A stretch of 38,927 nucleotides of DNA from an uncultured Clostridia bacterium (GCA_934167305.1 CAKPKQ010000011.1:1-38927), one strand, 5' to 3'. Numbered from the stretch's first letter, positions 22,153 to 31,473 are shown. The notes: generated by a model not told the origin, from the sequence alone. Made by a program: numbers and translations.

Positions 22153-22643
22153 TAAAATTCGTATGCCAAAATTCGACAATATTTTTTTTGTATTTTTGAA
22201 TAATATTTTTATTTTTATACATAATAATAATATAAGGTTAATATTAGTTGAACTAAGAATTGTATAAGGTTTATTATTAGCTTTGTATAATTCGAGCAAA
22301 GATTAATTATTGTTTAATTAATTTTTAAATAGTAATTTGTCGGAGATGAGAGTATATTATTTGTATTTAAGCTGTATTTAATTTTGTTTTTGTTAATTTA
22401 ATGAAAGTAGAATTTTTCTATATGGTTGAATATATAGGTGATATATTCGAAGTTAAGATTATTTTTGTATATTTTAATGATTATTATTAGTCCCTTGTGG
22501 ATGAATATAGTTATTACGTGTGCATTATTAGTCGAGCAACTGATTTATATATTTGGTGTATAGTTTATTTGTATAGTAATATACATTAGATTAAAAATTA
22601 GGTATATAGGTTTTAGCTGTAAATTAATATTAGCTTTATTCGA

Positions 22644-22679
22644 TTAATAGCAGGTAAGAAAAATCTTACCTGCTATTAA
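22644..22679 (-). terminator. Hairpin after gyrB
   Basis: A 15-bp stem TAATAGCAGGTAAGA/TCTTACCTGCTATTA with a 4-nt loop directly after the gyrB stop. The T run is weak, so termination may be partial. Confidence 0.65.
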
Positions 22680-22683
22680 ATAT

Positions 22684-24615
22684 TTATATATCCAAATTTT
22701 TAACAAATTTAGCATTTTCTTCAATAAATTTTCTTCTTGGTTCTATCTCATCACCCATTAATAATGTGAATATAGAATCAGCTTTAATTGCATCCTCCAT
22801 TGTTACTTTTATTAAAATACGATGTTCTGGATCCATTGTTGTTTCCCATAATTGTTCAGGATTCATCTCTCCTAAACCTTTATATCTTTGAATTCCAACT
22901 TGATCTCTTGATATTCCCTTTTCTGCTAATTCTTTAAATGCATTTGTTAAATCATCATCTGTATAACAATATACATCTTGCATTCCTTTTTTAGATAATT
23001 TATATAATGGTGGTTGAGCTAAATATACATTTCCATTTTCAATTAAAGGTCTCATATATCTAAAGAAAAATGTTAATAATAATGTTCTAATGTGTGCGCC
23101 GTCAACATCGGCATCCGCCATTATAATTACTTTTCCATAACGAATTTTAGAAATGTCAAAGTCTTTACCAATTCCTGCACCAACTGCTAAAATTACTGGT
23201 TGTAATTTATCATTATTATATATTTTATCTGCTCTTGATTTTTCTACATTAAGCATTTTTCCCCAAAGTGGAAGAATTGCTTGAAATTTTCTATCTCTTC
23301 CTTGTTTTGCACTACCACCAGCAGAGTCTCCCTCTACTATGTATACTTCACATTCTTCTGGATTTTTACTACTACAATCAGCTAATTTTCCTGGTAATGT
23401 TGATGTTTCTAAAGCACTTTTTCTTCTTACTAATTCTCTTGCTTTTCTTGCTGCTTCTCTTGCACGAGACGCATTTATACATTTTTCAAGAATTGCTTTT
23501 CCTACTCCTGGATTCTCCTCTAAAAATGTTGATAAAGCATCATTTACTAAACTTGCTACAATTCCTGTTACATTACTATTACCTAATTTTGTTTTAGTTT
23601 GTCCTTCAAATTGAGGTTCTTTTACTTTAACAGATACAACTGCAGTAATACCTTCACGAATATCTTCACCTAATAAATTAGGGTCTTTATCTTTTAATAA
23701 TCCATGACTTCTTGCATAATCATTAAATGCTTTTGTAAGACCTCTTTTAAATCCTTCTAAATGAGTTCCACCTTCAATTGTATTAATATTATTAACAAAT
23801 GTGTATATATTTTCTGAATATGCTGTTGTATATTGAAAAGCAACTTCAACTGGTACATCTCCATCTTTTTCAATATATATTGGCTTTGGATGAATTTTTT
23901 CTTTGTTTTGTACTAAATATTCAACAAATGAGTTTAATCCACCTTCAAAATGGAATTCTGCTTTTTTAATATTTTCTTCATCTCTTAAATCTGAAATATT
24001 AATTTTTAAACCTTTTGTTAAAAAAGCCATTTCTCTAAATCTATTTTCAAGTGTTTCATAGTCATATTCTAGTGTTTCAAAAATTGTATCATCAGCTAAA
24101 AATCTAACTTTTGTACCTGTTTTTTTAGAATCTCCTATTCTAGTTAGTGGCTCAACTGTTTTTCCTCTTTCAAATTTCATTTGAAAAATTCCACCATCTC
24201 TTTGAATAGTTACCTCTGTCCAATTAGATAATGCATTAACAACTGATGCACCTACTCCATGAAGACCTCCAGAAACTTTATAACCACTATCTCCACCAAA
24301 TTTTCCACCTGCATGAAGTTTAGTATAAACTGTTTCTGCAGCAGATATTTTAGTTTTTGGATGTATATCAACTGGAATTCCTCTTCCGTTATCTTCTACA
24401 CTAATAACATTTCCTGGTTCTATTTTTATATCTATTTCTGTACAATAACCTGCTAAAGCTTCATCTACACAGTTATCAACAATTTCATATACTAAGTGAT
24501 GTAATCCTCTTATAGATACACTTCCTATATACATACCTGGTCTTTTTCTTACAGCTTCAAGACCTTCCAATACTTGAATTTGTTCTGCTCCATATTCATG
24601 CTCGAATTTTTCCAT
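22684..24615 (-). CDS. gyrB: DNA gyrase subunit B
   Basis: 643 residues, the usual Gram-positive length. The ATPase subunit of gyrase: GHKL ATP-binding motifs VDNCVDEALAG (47-57) and EDNGRGIP (74-81), GGLHGVGASVVNA (116-128), the TOPRIM acidic motif EGDSAGGSAK (428-437), MADADVDGAHI and the C-terminal YKGLGEMNPEQLWETTMD. The quinolone-contact stretch reads ILPLWGKMLNVEKSR, with Trp451 where E. coli has Lys447 and most Gram-positives have Arg. TTGGAGG is well placed before the ATG. Last of the leftward dnaA-dnaN-recF-gyrB group. Confidence 0.98.
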   Translation of the reverse strand: MEKFEHEYGAEQIQVLEGLEAVRKRPGMYIGSVSIRGLHHLVYEIVDNCVDEALAGYCTEIDIKIEPGNVISVEDNGRGIPVDIHPKTKISAAETVYTKLHAGGKFGGDSGYKVSGGLHGVGASVVNALSNWTEVTIQRDGGIFQMKFERGKTVEPLTRIGDSKKTGTKVRFLADDTIFETLEYDYETLENRFREMAFLTKGLKINISDLRDEENIKKAEFHFEGGLNSFVEYLVQNKEKIHPKPIYIEKDGDVPVEVAFQYTTAYSENIYTFVNNINTIEGGTHLEGFKRGLTKAFNDYARSHGLLKDKDPNLLGEDIREGITAVVSVKVKEPQFEGQTKTKLGNSNVTGIVASLVNDALSTFLEENPGVGKAILEKCINASRAREAARKARELVRRKSALETSTLPGKLADCSSKNPEECEVYIVEGDSAGGSAKQGRDRKFQAILPLWGKMLNVEKSRADKIYNNDKLQPVILAVGAGIGKDFDISKIRYGKVIIMADADVDGAHIRTLLLTFFFRYMRPLIENGNVYLAQPPLYKLSKKGMQDVYCYTDDDLTNAFKELAEKGISRDQVGIQRYKGLGEMNPEQLWETTMDPEHRILIKVTMEDAIKADSIFTLLMGDEIEPRRKFIEENAKFVKNLDI

Positions 24616-24692
24616 TTTAAACCTCCAAATACTTTTGCTTCTTCTTCCTTTTTCATTTGTTCATTTTATCACTATATTAAATTATTTTGCAA

Positions 24693-25751
24693 CTAATTAA
24701 TTTGACCATTTGTTACTTTAAATAATTTAATATTATCTAACTCCATTTTATCAGTACAAGTTATAATAACTTGAGTATCTTTAATATAACTTAAAAAACT
24801 TTTCCTTCTTTTTTCATCTAATTCAGACATAAAATCATCTAATAATAAAATTGGGTATTCCCCTATTTCATCATAAATAACATATAATTCAGCTAATTTT
24901 AATGAAAGAATTGCAGTTCTATGTTGACCTTGTGAACCATATATTTCAATTTCTTTATCATTTATAAAACATTTAAAGTCATCTCTGTGAATTCCCTTAG
25001 TTGTAAAGCCTTTTATAATATCTAATTTTCTTCTTTGTTTTAATAAAGATAAATAATTTTCTTTATTTTCACATTCTGTTATATAATTAATTTCTAATTT
25101 TTCTTTATTTTCTGTAACTTCAGAATGAATTTTTTTTATTTTATTATTTAATTTTGTAATAAACTCAATTCTATATTTACAAATAATTTCTGCATATTCT
25201 GCTAATTTTTCATCCCATATTTCTAACATATTTTCTGGTTTGTTTAATTCTTTTATTTGCCTTAAATAATTATTTCTTTGTTCCAATGTTTTTAAATATA
25301 AATTTAAATTATGTACATAATTTGGCCTTAACTGCCCTATCATCATATCTAAAAATCTACGTCTTTCAGCTGGACCGTTTTTTAAAATTTGAATATCATC
25401 TGGTGTAAATATGACTAAATTTAAATTACCAATTAATTCACTTAATTTTTTTATTTTTACACCATTGACTTCAATTTGTTTTTTATCAGCAATTATTATT
25501 TTTATTTTTCCACTTCTGTCAGATTTGTCATAAAATATATTTGTTTCTAAAAAATCTTCACCTAATTTTATCATTTCTTTTTCTTTAGATGTTCTAAAAG
25601 ATTTTCCAAATCCACTTATAAAAATTGCTTCTAAAATATTAGTTTTTCCTTGTGCATTATCACCATAAAACACATTAATATGTGGATTTAATTCTATTTC
25701 TTGTTCTGTATAGTTTCTAAAATTTTTCAATTTTATTTTGTTTATATTCAT
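24693..25751 (-). CDS. recF: DNA replication and repair protein RecF
   Basis: 352 residues. An SMC-like ATPase that loads RecA at gaps through RecOR. Walker A GDNAQGKTN is at 30-38, the signature region is in FTTKGIHRDDFKCFINDKEIEIYGSQGQHRTAILSLKLAEL, and Walker B is ILLLDDFMSELDEKRR. It starts 4 nt after the dnaN stop, with its ribosome binding site inside the end of dnaN, so the two are coupled. The small S4-domain gene often found between dnaN and recF in Bacillota is absent. Confidence 0.97.
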   Translation of the reverse strand: MNINKIKLKNFRNYTEQEIELNPHINVFYGDNAQGKTNILEAIFISGFGKSFRTSKEKEMIKLGEDFLETNIFYDKSDRSGKIKIIIADKKQIEVNGVKIKKLSELIGNLNLVIFTPDDIQILKNGPAERRRFLDMMIGQLRPNYVHNLNLYLKTLEQRNNYLRQIKELNKPENMLEIWDEKLAEYAEIICKYRIEFITKLNNKIKKIHSEVTENKEKLEINYITECENKENYLSLLKQRRKLDIIKGFTTKGIHRDDFKCFINDKEIEIYGSQGQHRTAILSLKLAELYVIYDEIGEYPILLLDDFMSELDEKRRKSFLSYIKDTQVIITCTDKMELDNIKLFKVTNGQIN

Positions 25752-25755
25752 TTAA

Positions 25756-26874
25756 TTATTCCTTCATTCTAATTGGAAGAACCATGTAAATATAATCACC
25801 ATTTTCTTCTGTTGGTCTAATAATACATGGTGAAATACTTGAACCAAAGTCAATAAATACTTCTGGATCATCAATTGCACGAAGTGCATCTAAGAAATAT
25901 TTTGGATTAAACCCTGCTTCTAAGTTTTTACCTTCTGTCTCAACATATATTTCTTCTTTAGCATCACCTGTTTGGTTTGTACAAGAAATTATTACTTTTC
26001 CTATTTCAACATTTACTTTAACAGGGTACTTCTTTTCTTTTTCTATACTAGATGCTGATATTAAACTTACTCTTTCAAAACAATTTTGAATACTATTTTT
26101 ATCAACTCTAATTCTTGTTTCCCAACTTTCTGGAATAACACTTGCATAATTTAAAAATTCTCCATCTAATAAACGAGCAACTATTTTACAATTTTCTAAT
26201 TCAAATAATGCTTGGTTTTTAGACACTCCTATTTTTATAGTATCAAATGAATCATTTAATATTTTATTTATTTCATTTAATGTTCTACCAGGAATTACTG
26301 CTGAAAAATCATTTGCTGGTGTTTGTAAAAACTTACTCTTCCATGCTAATCTAAATCCATCAACTGCAACAACATTTAATTTATTGTTTTTTATTTCAAA
26401 TAAACATCCTGTAAATATAGGTCTATTTTCTTCTGTACTAACTGCAAAAATAGTTTTTCTAACCATATCTTTTAAATTGTTTTGTTCAATTTCAATAGAA
26501 TGTTCAATATCTATTTTTGGTAATTCAGGAAATTCATCTGGATTCATTGTAGCTAATTTATATAAAGATCCTTCACATTCAATTACTAATAAATTATTTT
26601 CATTAATAGTAATTTTAATTTCTGCATCTGGTAATTTACGCATAATTTCACTAAACATTATTGCATTAACTACTGTTGCTCCTTGTTCTTCTACAGTACA
26701 TTTCATAATATATTCTATACCTATTTCTAAATCATAGGTTGTAAATTTAACTTCTTTATCATTTGTTTGAATTAAAATACCTTCAAGTATAGGCATTGTT
26801 GTTTTGCTAGCTACCGCTTTTGTTACGGAATTAATAGCTTTAAGGATTGTATCCTTTTCACAAACAATTTTCAT
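25756..26874 (-). CDS. dnaN: DNA polymerase III beta subunit (sliding clamp)
   Basis: 372 residues. The ring-shaped clamp that holds DNA polymerase III on DNA. Three clamp domains of about 120 residues can be followed (MKIVCEKDTILKAINSVTKAV..., RKTIFAVSTEENRPIFTGCLFEI..., NSIQNCFERVSLISASSIEKEKKYPV...), and the end YMVLPIRMKE is the typical C-terminus of the binding pocket (P-x-R). AAAGGAGACGAAGC precedes the ATG. It lies downstream of dnaA across a 331-nt gap that holds DnaA boxes. Confidence 0.98.
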   Translation of the reverse strand: MKIVCEKDTILKAINSVTKAVASKTTMPILEGILIQTNDKEVKFTTYDLEIGIEYIMKCTVEEQGATVVNAIMFSEIMRKLPDAEIKITINENNLLVIECEGSLYKLATMNPDEFPELPKIDIEHSIEIEQNNLKDMVRKTIFAVSTEENRPIFTGCLFEIKNNKLNVVAVDGFRLAWKSKFLQTPANDFSAVIPGRTLNEINKILNDSFDTIKIGVSKNQALFELENCKIVARLLDGEFLNYASVIPESWETRIRVDKNSIQNCFERVSLISASSIEKEKKYPVKVNVEIGKVIISCTNQTGDAKEEIYVETEGKNLEAGFNPKYFLDALRAIDDPEVFIDFGSSISPCIIRPTEENGDYIYMVLPIRMKE

Positions 26875-26935
26875 TTTGCTTCGTCTCCTTTTTTATATAA
26901 TATATAAATAATAATAGTAGTAGTATTAGTAGGTA

Positions 26936-27101
26936 TTGTGGATTGTGTGGAAAAGTTATTCAAATTTAATATTCCCTAGTAAAATTTTTGTTGAAAAACT
27001 TGTGGACAACTTTAAAAGTTATTTACAATTTCATTTTTGATTTGTGGAAATTTAGTTATCAACAAGTTATTAACAAGAAATTCACAAGTGTTTGTGGATA
27101 T
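26936..27101. other. DnaA-box cluster between dnaN and dnaA (part of oriC)
   Basis: TGTGGA-type 9-mers stand at 26936-26944, 26946-26954, 27001-27009, 27043-27051 (TGTGGAAAT) and 27093-27101 (TGTGGATAT). All point the same way. The gap between dnaN and dnaA (26875-27205) holds no gene. Confidence 0.7.
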
Positions 27102-27205
27102 CTAATGTATTGATTCCGTAAGAGGAATTTCAAATTGATTTTACAAACGAATATTTTTTCAAACATAAATTTTAAAAAACTTTTCTTTCCTTTCGGCTAA
27201 AAGCA

Positions 27206-28531
27206 TTAGTCAGAAAACAAAGAGTTTTTCACAGTTTCCACAATTAACTTTGTGTTTGTATTTTCTTTAAGTTCATTTGCAATTTTATTGCACCCATGCA
27301 TTACTGTTGAATGATCTCTTTTACCAAAAGCAAGTCCAATTTTTGGTGTTGATATATTTGCAACATCTCTACAAAAGTACATTGCTATTTGACGTGGATA
27401 TGTAATATCTGCAGATCTTCTAGATCCTTTTAAATCTTCTACAGTTACATTAAAGTATTTTGCGACAACTTCTTGTATGTATTCTATAGAAAGAACTTTA
27501 TTATGATGTGATACTACATCTGAAATTGCTTTATTTGAAAGCTCAAGTGTTATTGGGCTTTTTGATAATGTAGATAAAGCAATTAATTTATTTAATGTTC
27601 CTTCTAATTCTCTAATGTTTGTAGTTATATGTGTGGCTATATTAACCAAAATTTCATCATCAATAATAATATTTTCTAATTGAGATTTCTTTTTTAATAT
27701 TGCCATACGTGTTTCATAATCTGGATTTGAGATATCAGCAATAAGCCCCCATTCAAAACGAGTTCTTAAACGATCCTCTAAAGGCTGAATGTCTTTTGGT
27801 GGCCTATCACTAGAAATAATAATTTGTTTTCCATTATCATGTAATGTATTAAATGTGTGGAAAAATTCTTCCTGAATTCGTTCTTTTCCAGCTATAAATT
27901 GAATATCATCTATAAGTAATACATCTATATTACGATATTTGTTACGAAACATTTCGTTCTTATTATCTTTTATAGCATTTATAAACTGATTGGTGAATTT
28001 TTCAGAGCTGACATATAAAACATTTGAATTTCTGTTATTTTTTAATATTTCATTTCCAATAGCATGCATTAAGTGAGTTTTTCCAAGCCCTACTCCACCA
28101 TATAAAAATAAAGGATTATATGAAGTTGCAGGTGCCTCAGCAACAGCCAAAGCAGCGGCATGTGCAAAGGAATTATTACTACCAACAACAAAGCTATCAA
28201 ATGTGTATTTTGGATTTAAATTAGAAGAGTTAATATAACTATCCTGTATAGAACCAGAAGCCTCCTCCTTATCTAAATCTTCTTCTGAGACTACCTTTAT
28301 GTCATAATTTTTATGAGTAATAAAACTAAAAGTATTTTTTAATAAAGGTAAATATCTTGAGTCTAACATATCCTTATGAACTATATTTTGAGCAACAATA
28401 GTGATAGTAGTATCATCAATAGACAAAATTTCAATGTTTTTAATCCATGTGTTGTACGAAATATCTGTTACTTCTGTTTTTAATAGTTCTTTAGCTTTTG
28501 TGTTTAGTTCGTTAATTTCTGCCTTTTGCAT
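27206..28531 (-). CDS. dnaA: Chromosomal replication initiator DnaA
   Basis: 441 residues with all four domains: N-terminal helicase-interaction domain I (1-85), a short linker, the AAA+ domain with Walker A GGVGLGKT at 145-152 and Walker B LLIDDIQF at 205-212, and the DNA-binding domain IV with SRRSADITYPRQIAMYFCRD and GLAFGKRDHSTVMHGCNKI. AAGGAG lies only 2 nt ahead of the ATG, closer than usual, which could hold translation down. It is first of the leftward replication genes and lies between two DnaA-box clusters, so autoregulation is likely. Confidence 0.98.
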   Translation of the reverse strand: MQKAEINELNTKAKELLKTEVTDISYNTWIKNIEILSIDDTTITIVAQNIVHKDMLDSRYLPLLKNTFSFITHKNYDIKVVSEEDLDKEEASGSIQDSYINSSNLNPKYTFDSFVVGSNNSFAHAAALAVAEAPATSYNPLFLYGGVGLGKTHLMHAIGNEILKNNRNSNVLYVSSEKFTNQFINAIKDNKNEMFRNKYRNIDVLLIDDIQFIAGKERIQEEFFHTFNTLHDNGKQIIISSDRPPKDIQPLEDRLRTRFEWGLIADISNPDYETRMAILKKKSQLENIIIDDEILVNIATHITTNIRELEGTLNKLIALSTLSKSPITLELSNKAISDVVSHHNKVLSIEYIQEVVAKYFNVTVEDLKGSRRSADITYPRQIAMYFCRDVANISTPKIGLAFGKRDHSTVMHGCNKIANELKENTNTKLIVETVKNSLFSD

Positions 28532-28639
28532 TACTCCTTCAATCCCTTCAGAATTAAGATATTAATTTGCAATTTTTGTAATTGCATTAACTTAAGGAAA
28601 TTTAAAATTTGATTTTCAATGAAAAAATTAAATCACTAC

Positions 28640-28760
28640 GGCAATAGGTTTTCCACAAAGTTTTCCACAACTGTGGAAAACTAAAAATGCGCATGTGGAA
28701 AATAAAAAATGATAAACTTATTTACATAATAAATATAAAATTTTCAAAGACCGTAAAGTG
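28640..28760. other. Main oriC region with clustered DnaA boxes
   Basis: Four DnaA boxes of the TTTTCCACA form lie within 54 nt: 28649-28657 and 28661-28669 on the plus strand, 28672-28680 and 28694-28702 on the minus strand. Boxes 2 and 3 form a palindrome. An AT-only stretch follows (about 28703-28745), a candidate unwinding element. Genes diverge from here (dnaA leftward, rpmH rightward), which supports origin function. The 28532-28945 gap holds no gene. Confidence 0.85.
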
Positions 28761-28849
28761 CTTATTCCCCTACGTTAGTATATAATATCAAAAATATAAT
28801 TGAATAGTCAATAGAATAAAAAATAAAATGTAAAAATTGTCTAAGTGTA

Positions 28850-28879
28850 TTGACATAATCAGCAAAGCTGGTGTATAAT
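28850..28879 (+). promoter_or_regulatory. Promoter of rpmH
   Basis: Consensus TTGACA and TATAAT with 18 nt spacing, 67 nt ahead of rpmH. Confidence 0.85.
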
Positions 28880-28945
28880 AATAAAGCTTATATTATAAAT
28901 AATCCATTCGTGGTTTAAATAAAAGAAAATGTAGGAGGTGCTAAG

Positions 28946-29080
28946 ATGAAAAGAACATATCAACCTAAAAAAAGACAAGAACAAAAAGAACATGGTTTTA
29001 TGAAAAGAATGCAAACTAAATCAGGAAGAAATGTATTAAAAGCTAGACGTGCAAAGGGAAGAAAAAAATTAAGTGCGTAA
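28946..29080 (+). CDS. rpmH: 50S ribosomal protein L34
   Basis: 44 residues, the normal length. It begins MKRTYQPKKRQEQKEHGF and ends in the conserved Arg/Lys-rich RRAKGRKKLSA. It binds 23S rRNA in the large subunit. AGGAGGTG lies 7 nt ahead of the ATG. It has a consensus promoter and is followed by a terminator, so rnpA is largely separated from it. Confidence 0.98.
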   Translation: MKRTYQPKKRQEQKEHGFMKRMQTKSGRNVLKARRAKGRKKLSA

Positions 29081-29089
29081 TGAAGAATT

Positions 29090-29117
29090 GGTCACGTAGT
29101 AAAAGGTGACCTTTTTT
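29090..29117 (+). terminator. Terminator or attenuator after rpmH
   Basis: Stem GGTCAC/GTGACC followed by TTTTTT, 10 nt after the rpmH stop. It should cut transcription into rnpA, a common way to keep L34 in excess. Confidence 0.75.
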
Positions 29118-29174
29118 AGATTCTAGAAAAATTATCCTAGTAAGATTTTTTTAGAAGATAATATGGGGATTGTT

Positions 29175-29209
29175 AGAATTTCTGGCAGTTTATACTGCAT
29201 AGAAATTCT
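29175..29209 (+). promoter_or_regulatory. Structured leader hairpin before rnpA
   Basis: A long stem AGAATTTCT/AGAAATTCT with an inner GCAGT/ACTGC stem and a 4-nt loop, in the 171-nt gap between rpmH and rnpA, 43 nt ahead of the rnpA start. There is no T run, so it is more likely a processing or leader structure. Confidence 0.45.
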
Positions 29210-29251
29210 TGAAATTCGCTTTTTAGTTTTATATAAAAATGAGTGATTTAG

Positions 29252-29590
29252 ATGAAAAAAATAAAAACATTGAAAAAAAATTATGAATTTCAAAATGTGC
29301 TAACCAAAGGTAAGTTTTATATTGGAAAACAAATAACAATATATGTAGCAGAAAATAAACAACAATTTAATCAAATTGGAATAGCTATATCTAAAAAAAC
29401 GTGTAATGCAGTAAAAAGAAATCATATAAAAAGAAAAATTAGAGAAAATTATAGATTAATCCAAAATGAACTAAAAAAAGGTTATAATATTGTTTTTTTG
29501 TGGAATAAAAAAACTTCTGTAGAAAAAGCTGATTTTTATATTATAAAAGATGATATGAAAAATGCATTTAAAAAAGCAGGGATTTTATAA
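29252..29590 (+). CDS. rnpA: Ribonuclease P protein component
   Basis: 112 residues. The protein subunit of RNase P, which removes 5' leaders from tRNA precursors. The family signature is the basic helix GIAISKKTCNAVKRNHIKRKIREN, followed by the expected central strand. The ribosome binding site is weak (GAGTG), in contrast to the strong site of rpmH. It runs straight into yidD with no intergenic gap. Confidence 0.96.
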   Translation: MKKIKTLKKNYEFQNVLTKGKFYIGKQITIYVAENKQQFNQIGIAISKKTCNAVKRNHIKRKIRENYRLIQNELKKGYNIVFLWNKKTSVEKADFYIIKDDMKNAFKKAGIL

Positions 29591-29809
29591 ATGAAAAAAT
29601 TTTTACTTTTTTTAATAAAATGGTATAAAAAAAGGATTTCACCTTTATTAGGAAGTATTGGAATACATTGCAAATTTTATCCAAGTTGCTCAGAATATAT
29701 GTTACAAGCAATTGAAAAATACGGCTGTATTAAAGGTGTATTTTTAGGAATAAAAAGATTATTAAAGTGTCATCCTTTTGCAAAAGGAGGGTATGATCCT
29801 TTAAATTAG
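29591..29809 (+). CDS. yidD: Membrane protein insertion efficiency factor YidD
   Basis: 72 residues. It begins with a short amphipathic or membrane-associated helix (KKFLLFLIKWYKKRISPLLG), then the conserved CKFYPSCSEYMLQAIEKYG, GVFLGIKRLLKCHPFAKGGYDPL motif set with its three Cys residues. It aids YidC-dependent insertion. Its ATG follows the rnpA stop directly. Confidence 0.96.
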   Translation: MKKFLLFLIKWYKKRISPLLGSIGIHCKFYPSCSEYMLQAIEKYGCIKGVFLGIKRLLKCHPFAKGGYDPLN

Positions 29810-29819
29810 GAGGATTTTT

Positions 29820-30764
29820 ATGGGGTTTATATCAGAACTGTTTGGATATTTACTAAATTGGTTATATGATATTTTTAACAATTATGGAATTGCAATTTTA
29901 ATTTTTTCAGTGGTATTAAGAATTATTTTAATACCAATTACAATTAAACAACAAAAATCAATGAAAAAGTCAGCTAAACTTCAGACGGAAATGTCTGAAA
30001 TTCAAAAAAAATATAAAAATAATCCTGAAAAATTAAATCAAGAAACAATAGAATTATATAAAAGAGAAAAAATGAGTCCATTTAGTGGATGTTTGAGTTC
30101 AATTTTACAATTAATTATTATTCTATCTGTATTTTGGCTTGTTAGTCAACCACTTACATATATGAAAAAAATTGATAAAGACTTAATTGAAAAATATTCT
30201 ACGGAAATGAAGGAAAGTGGGTATAATTCAAATAATAGTTATGTACAAATAGCTACAATTGATTATGCTGAAACTAAATATCAAGAAATAACAAAGCAAC
30301 TAGAGCAAGAAGAAGTAGAAAATAGAGAAGAATTAGTAAAAAAACAAGAAGAATATAATAAATTAAGATTAAATATGAACTTTTTAGGAATTGATTTAAG
30401 CAAAGTTCCAACACAAAGCTTAAATGACTGGAGAGTTTATGTTATTCCAATTTTATATGTTTTGACATCAATTATATCAATAAAAATAACAACATCAACA
30501 CAGAAAAACAAGCAAAACAAAGATATAGTTGTATCTGAAAATGAAAAAAACAATGAAGAAGAAGTTGACCCAACAGAACAAATGCAACAAATGAGTAAGA
30601 GCATGATGTATATGATGCCTGCAATGTCTGTTATGATAGCAATTATTGCTCCACTTGGATTAGCTTTATATTGGTTAATGAGCAATATTTTGATGATTAT
30701 TGAAAGACTTATAATAAATAAATTTATGAAAAAAGATGATGAGGAGGAATCTTCTAATGGCTAA
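29820..30764 (+). CDS. yidC: Membrane protein insertase YidC/Oxa1
   Basis: 314 residues, the short Gram-positive form without the large periplasmic domain. The core starts at NYGIAILIFSVVLRIILIPITIKQQKSMKK, whose Arg is the functional residue in the hydrophilic groove, followed by the cytoplasmic coiled hairpin (MSEIQKKYKNNPEKLNQE), SPFSGCLSSILQLIIIL and the last two helices with MMYMMPAMSVMIAIIAPLGLALYW. An unusual acidic extracytoplasmic insert lies between the second and third helices (about 120-195). There is no lipoprotein-type N-terminus. AGGAGG is near the ATG. Confidence 0.95.
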   Translation: MGFISELFGYLLNWLYDIFNNYGIAILIFSVVLRIILIPITIKQQKSMKKSAKLQTEMSEIQKKYKNNPEKLNQETIELYKREKMSPFSGCLSSILQLIIILSVFWLVSQPLTYMKKIDKDLIEKYSTEMKESGYNSNNSYVQIATIDYAETKYQEITKQLEQEEVENREELVKKQEEYNKLRLNMNFLGIDLSKVPTQSLNDWRVYVIPILYVLTSIISIKITTSTQKNKQNKDIVVSENEKNNEEEVDPTEQMQQMSKSMMYMMPAMSVMIAIIAPLGLALYWLMSNILMIIERLIINKFMKKDDEEESSNG

Positions 30765-31473
30765 AAGTATTATTGCAGAAGGTAAAACTTCAACAGAGGC
30801 TATTGAAAATGGCTTAAAACAATTAAAAGTTTCTAAAGATAAAGTTGAAATAAAAGTATTAGAAAGTGAAGAAAAAAGAAGCTTTTTTAGTATATTAGCT
30901 CCAAGAGTTGTAAAAGTTGAGCTTACATTAAAAGAAGGAGTAGAAGAAAAACATAAAGAAAATAAACAAGTAAGAGAAGAAAAACATGTAGAAAAAGCTA
31001 AAAAAACTCCTTTAAAACCAGAAGAATTAGAAAGAGTAAAAACAAATCTTGAAACATTTTTGAAAGAATTTGCATCAAAAATGAGTAATATGACATATAA
31101 AATTACGTCAGATGATGAATATGTTTATGTTGTATTAGATGGTGAAGATGCTAGCAAATTAATAGGGTATAGAGGCGAAACATTAAACTCTATGCAAACA
31201 ATACTATCTACAATTGCTAATAAAGAAGTTGAAGGTAAAGCACATGTTATATTGGACATAGAAGGTTATAGAGCAAAAAGACAAAGAGCATTAGAGGAAC
31301 TTGCTGATAAGCTTACAAGAACAGTTATAAATACTGGAAAACAAGTTACTTTAGAGCCAATGTCTGCATATGAAAGAAAAATTATTCATAACAGATTACA
31401 AGATAGCAAAAGAGTAAGAACTTATAGTATTGGTGAAGAACCATATAGAAAAGTTGTTATAACAAAAAAATAA
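30757..31473 (+). CDS. jag: RNA-binding protein Jag (KhpB)
   Basis: 238 residues from the ATG at 30757, chosen because AGGAGG stands 9 nt ahead of it; an upstream in-frame ATG lies inside yidC with no site. The order is a Jag-N domain (1-50, SIIAEGKTSTEAIENGLKQL), a Lys/Glu-rich linker, a KH domain (about 95-165, KLIGYRGETLNSMQTILS) and an R3H domain at the end (ERKIIHNRLQDSKRVRTYSIGEEPYRKVVI). It binds RNA and affects cell elongation in other Gram-positives. Its start overlaps the yidC stop by 8 nt. Confidence 0.94.
   Translation: MAKSIIAEGKTSTEAIENGLKQLKVSKDKVEIKVLESEEKRSFFSILAPRVVKVELTLKEGVEEKHKENKQVREEKHVEKAKKTPLKPEELERVKTNLETFLKEFASKMSNMTYKITSDDEYVYVVLDGEDASKLIGYRGETLNSMQTILSTIANKEVEGKAHVILDIEGYRAKRQRALEELADKLTRTVINTGKQVTLEPMSAYERKIIHNRLQDSKRVRTYSIGEEPYRKVVITKK

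Larger units (their letters stand above)
22019..22683. other. Gene-free region between the secretion arm and gyrB
   Basis: About 665 nt. It holds the promoter at 22124-22152 and the hairpin after gyrB (22644-22679). The rest (22160-22640) is AT-rich with no convincing gene or RNA. Short words TTCGAG/GTCGAGCAA recur (near 22290, 22531) without clear order. Confidence 0.6.

Noticed and set aside
22090..22299. Minus-strand frame of 69 codons upstream of the TrsD-like gene
   Set aside because: No ribosome binding site, low-complexity peptide, and it covers the promoter at 22124-22152.
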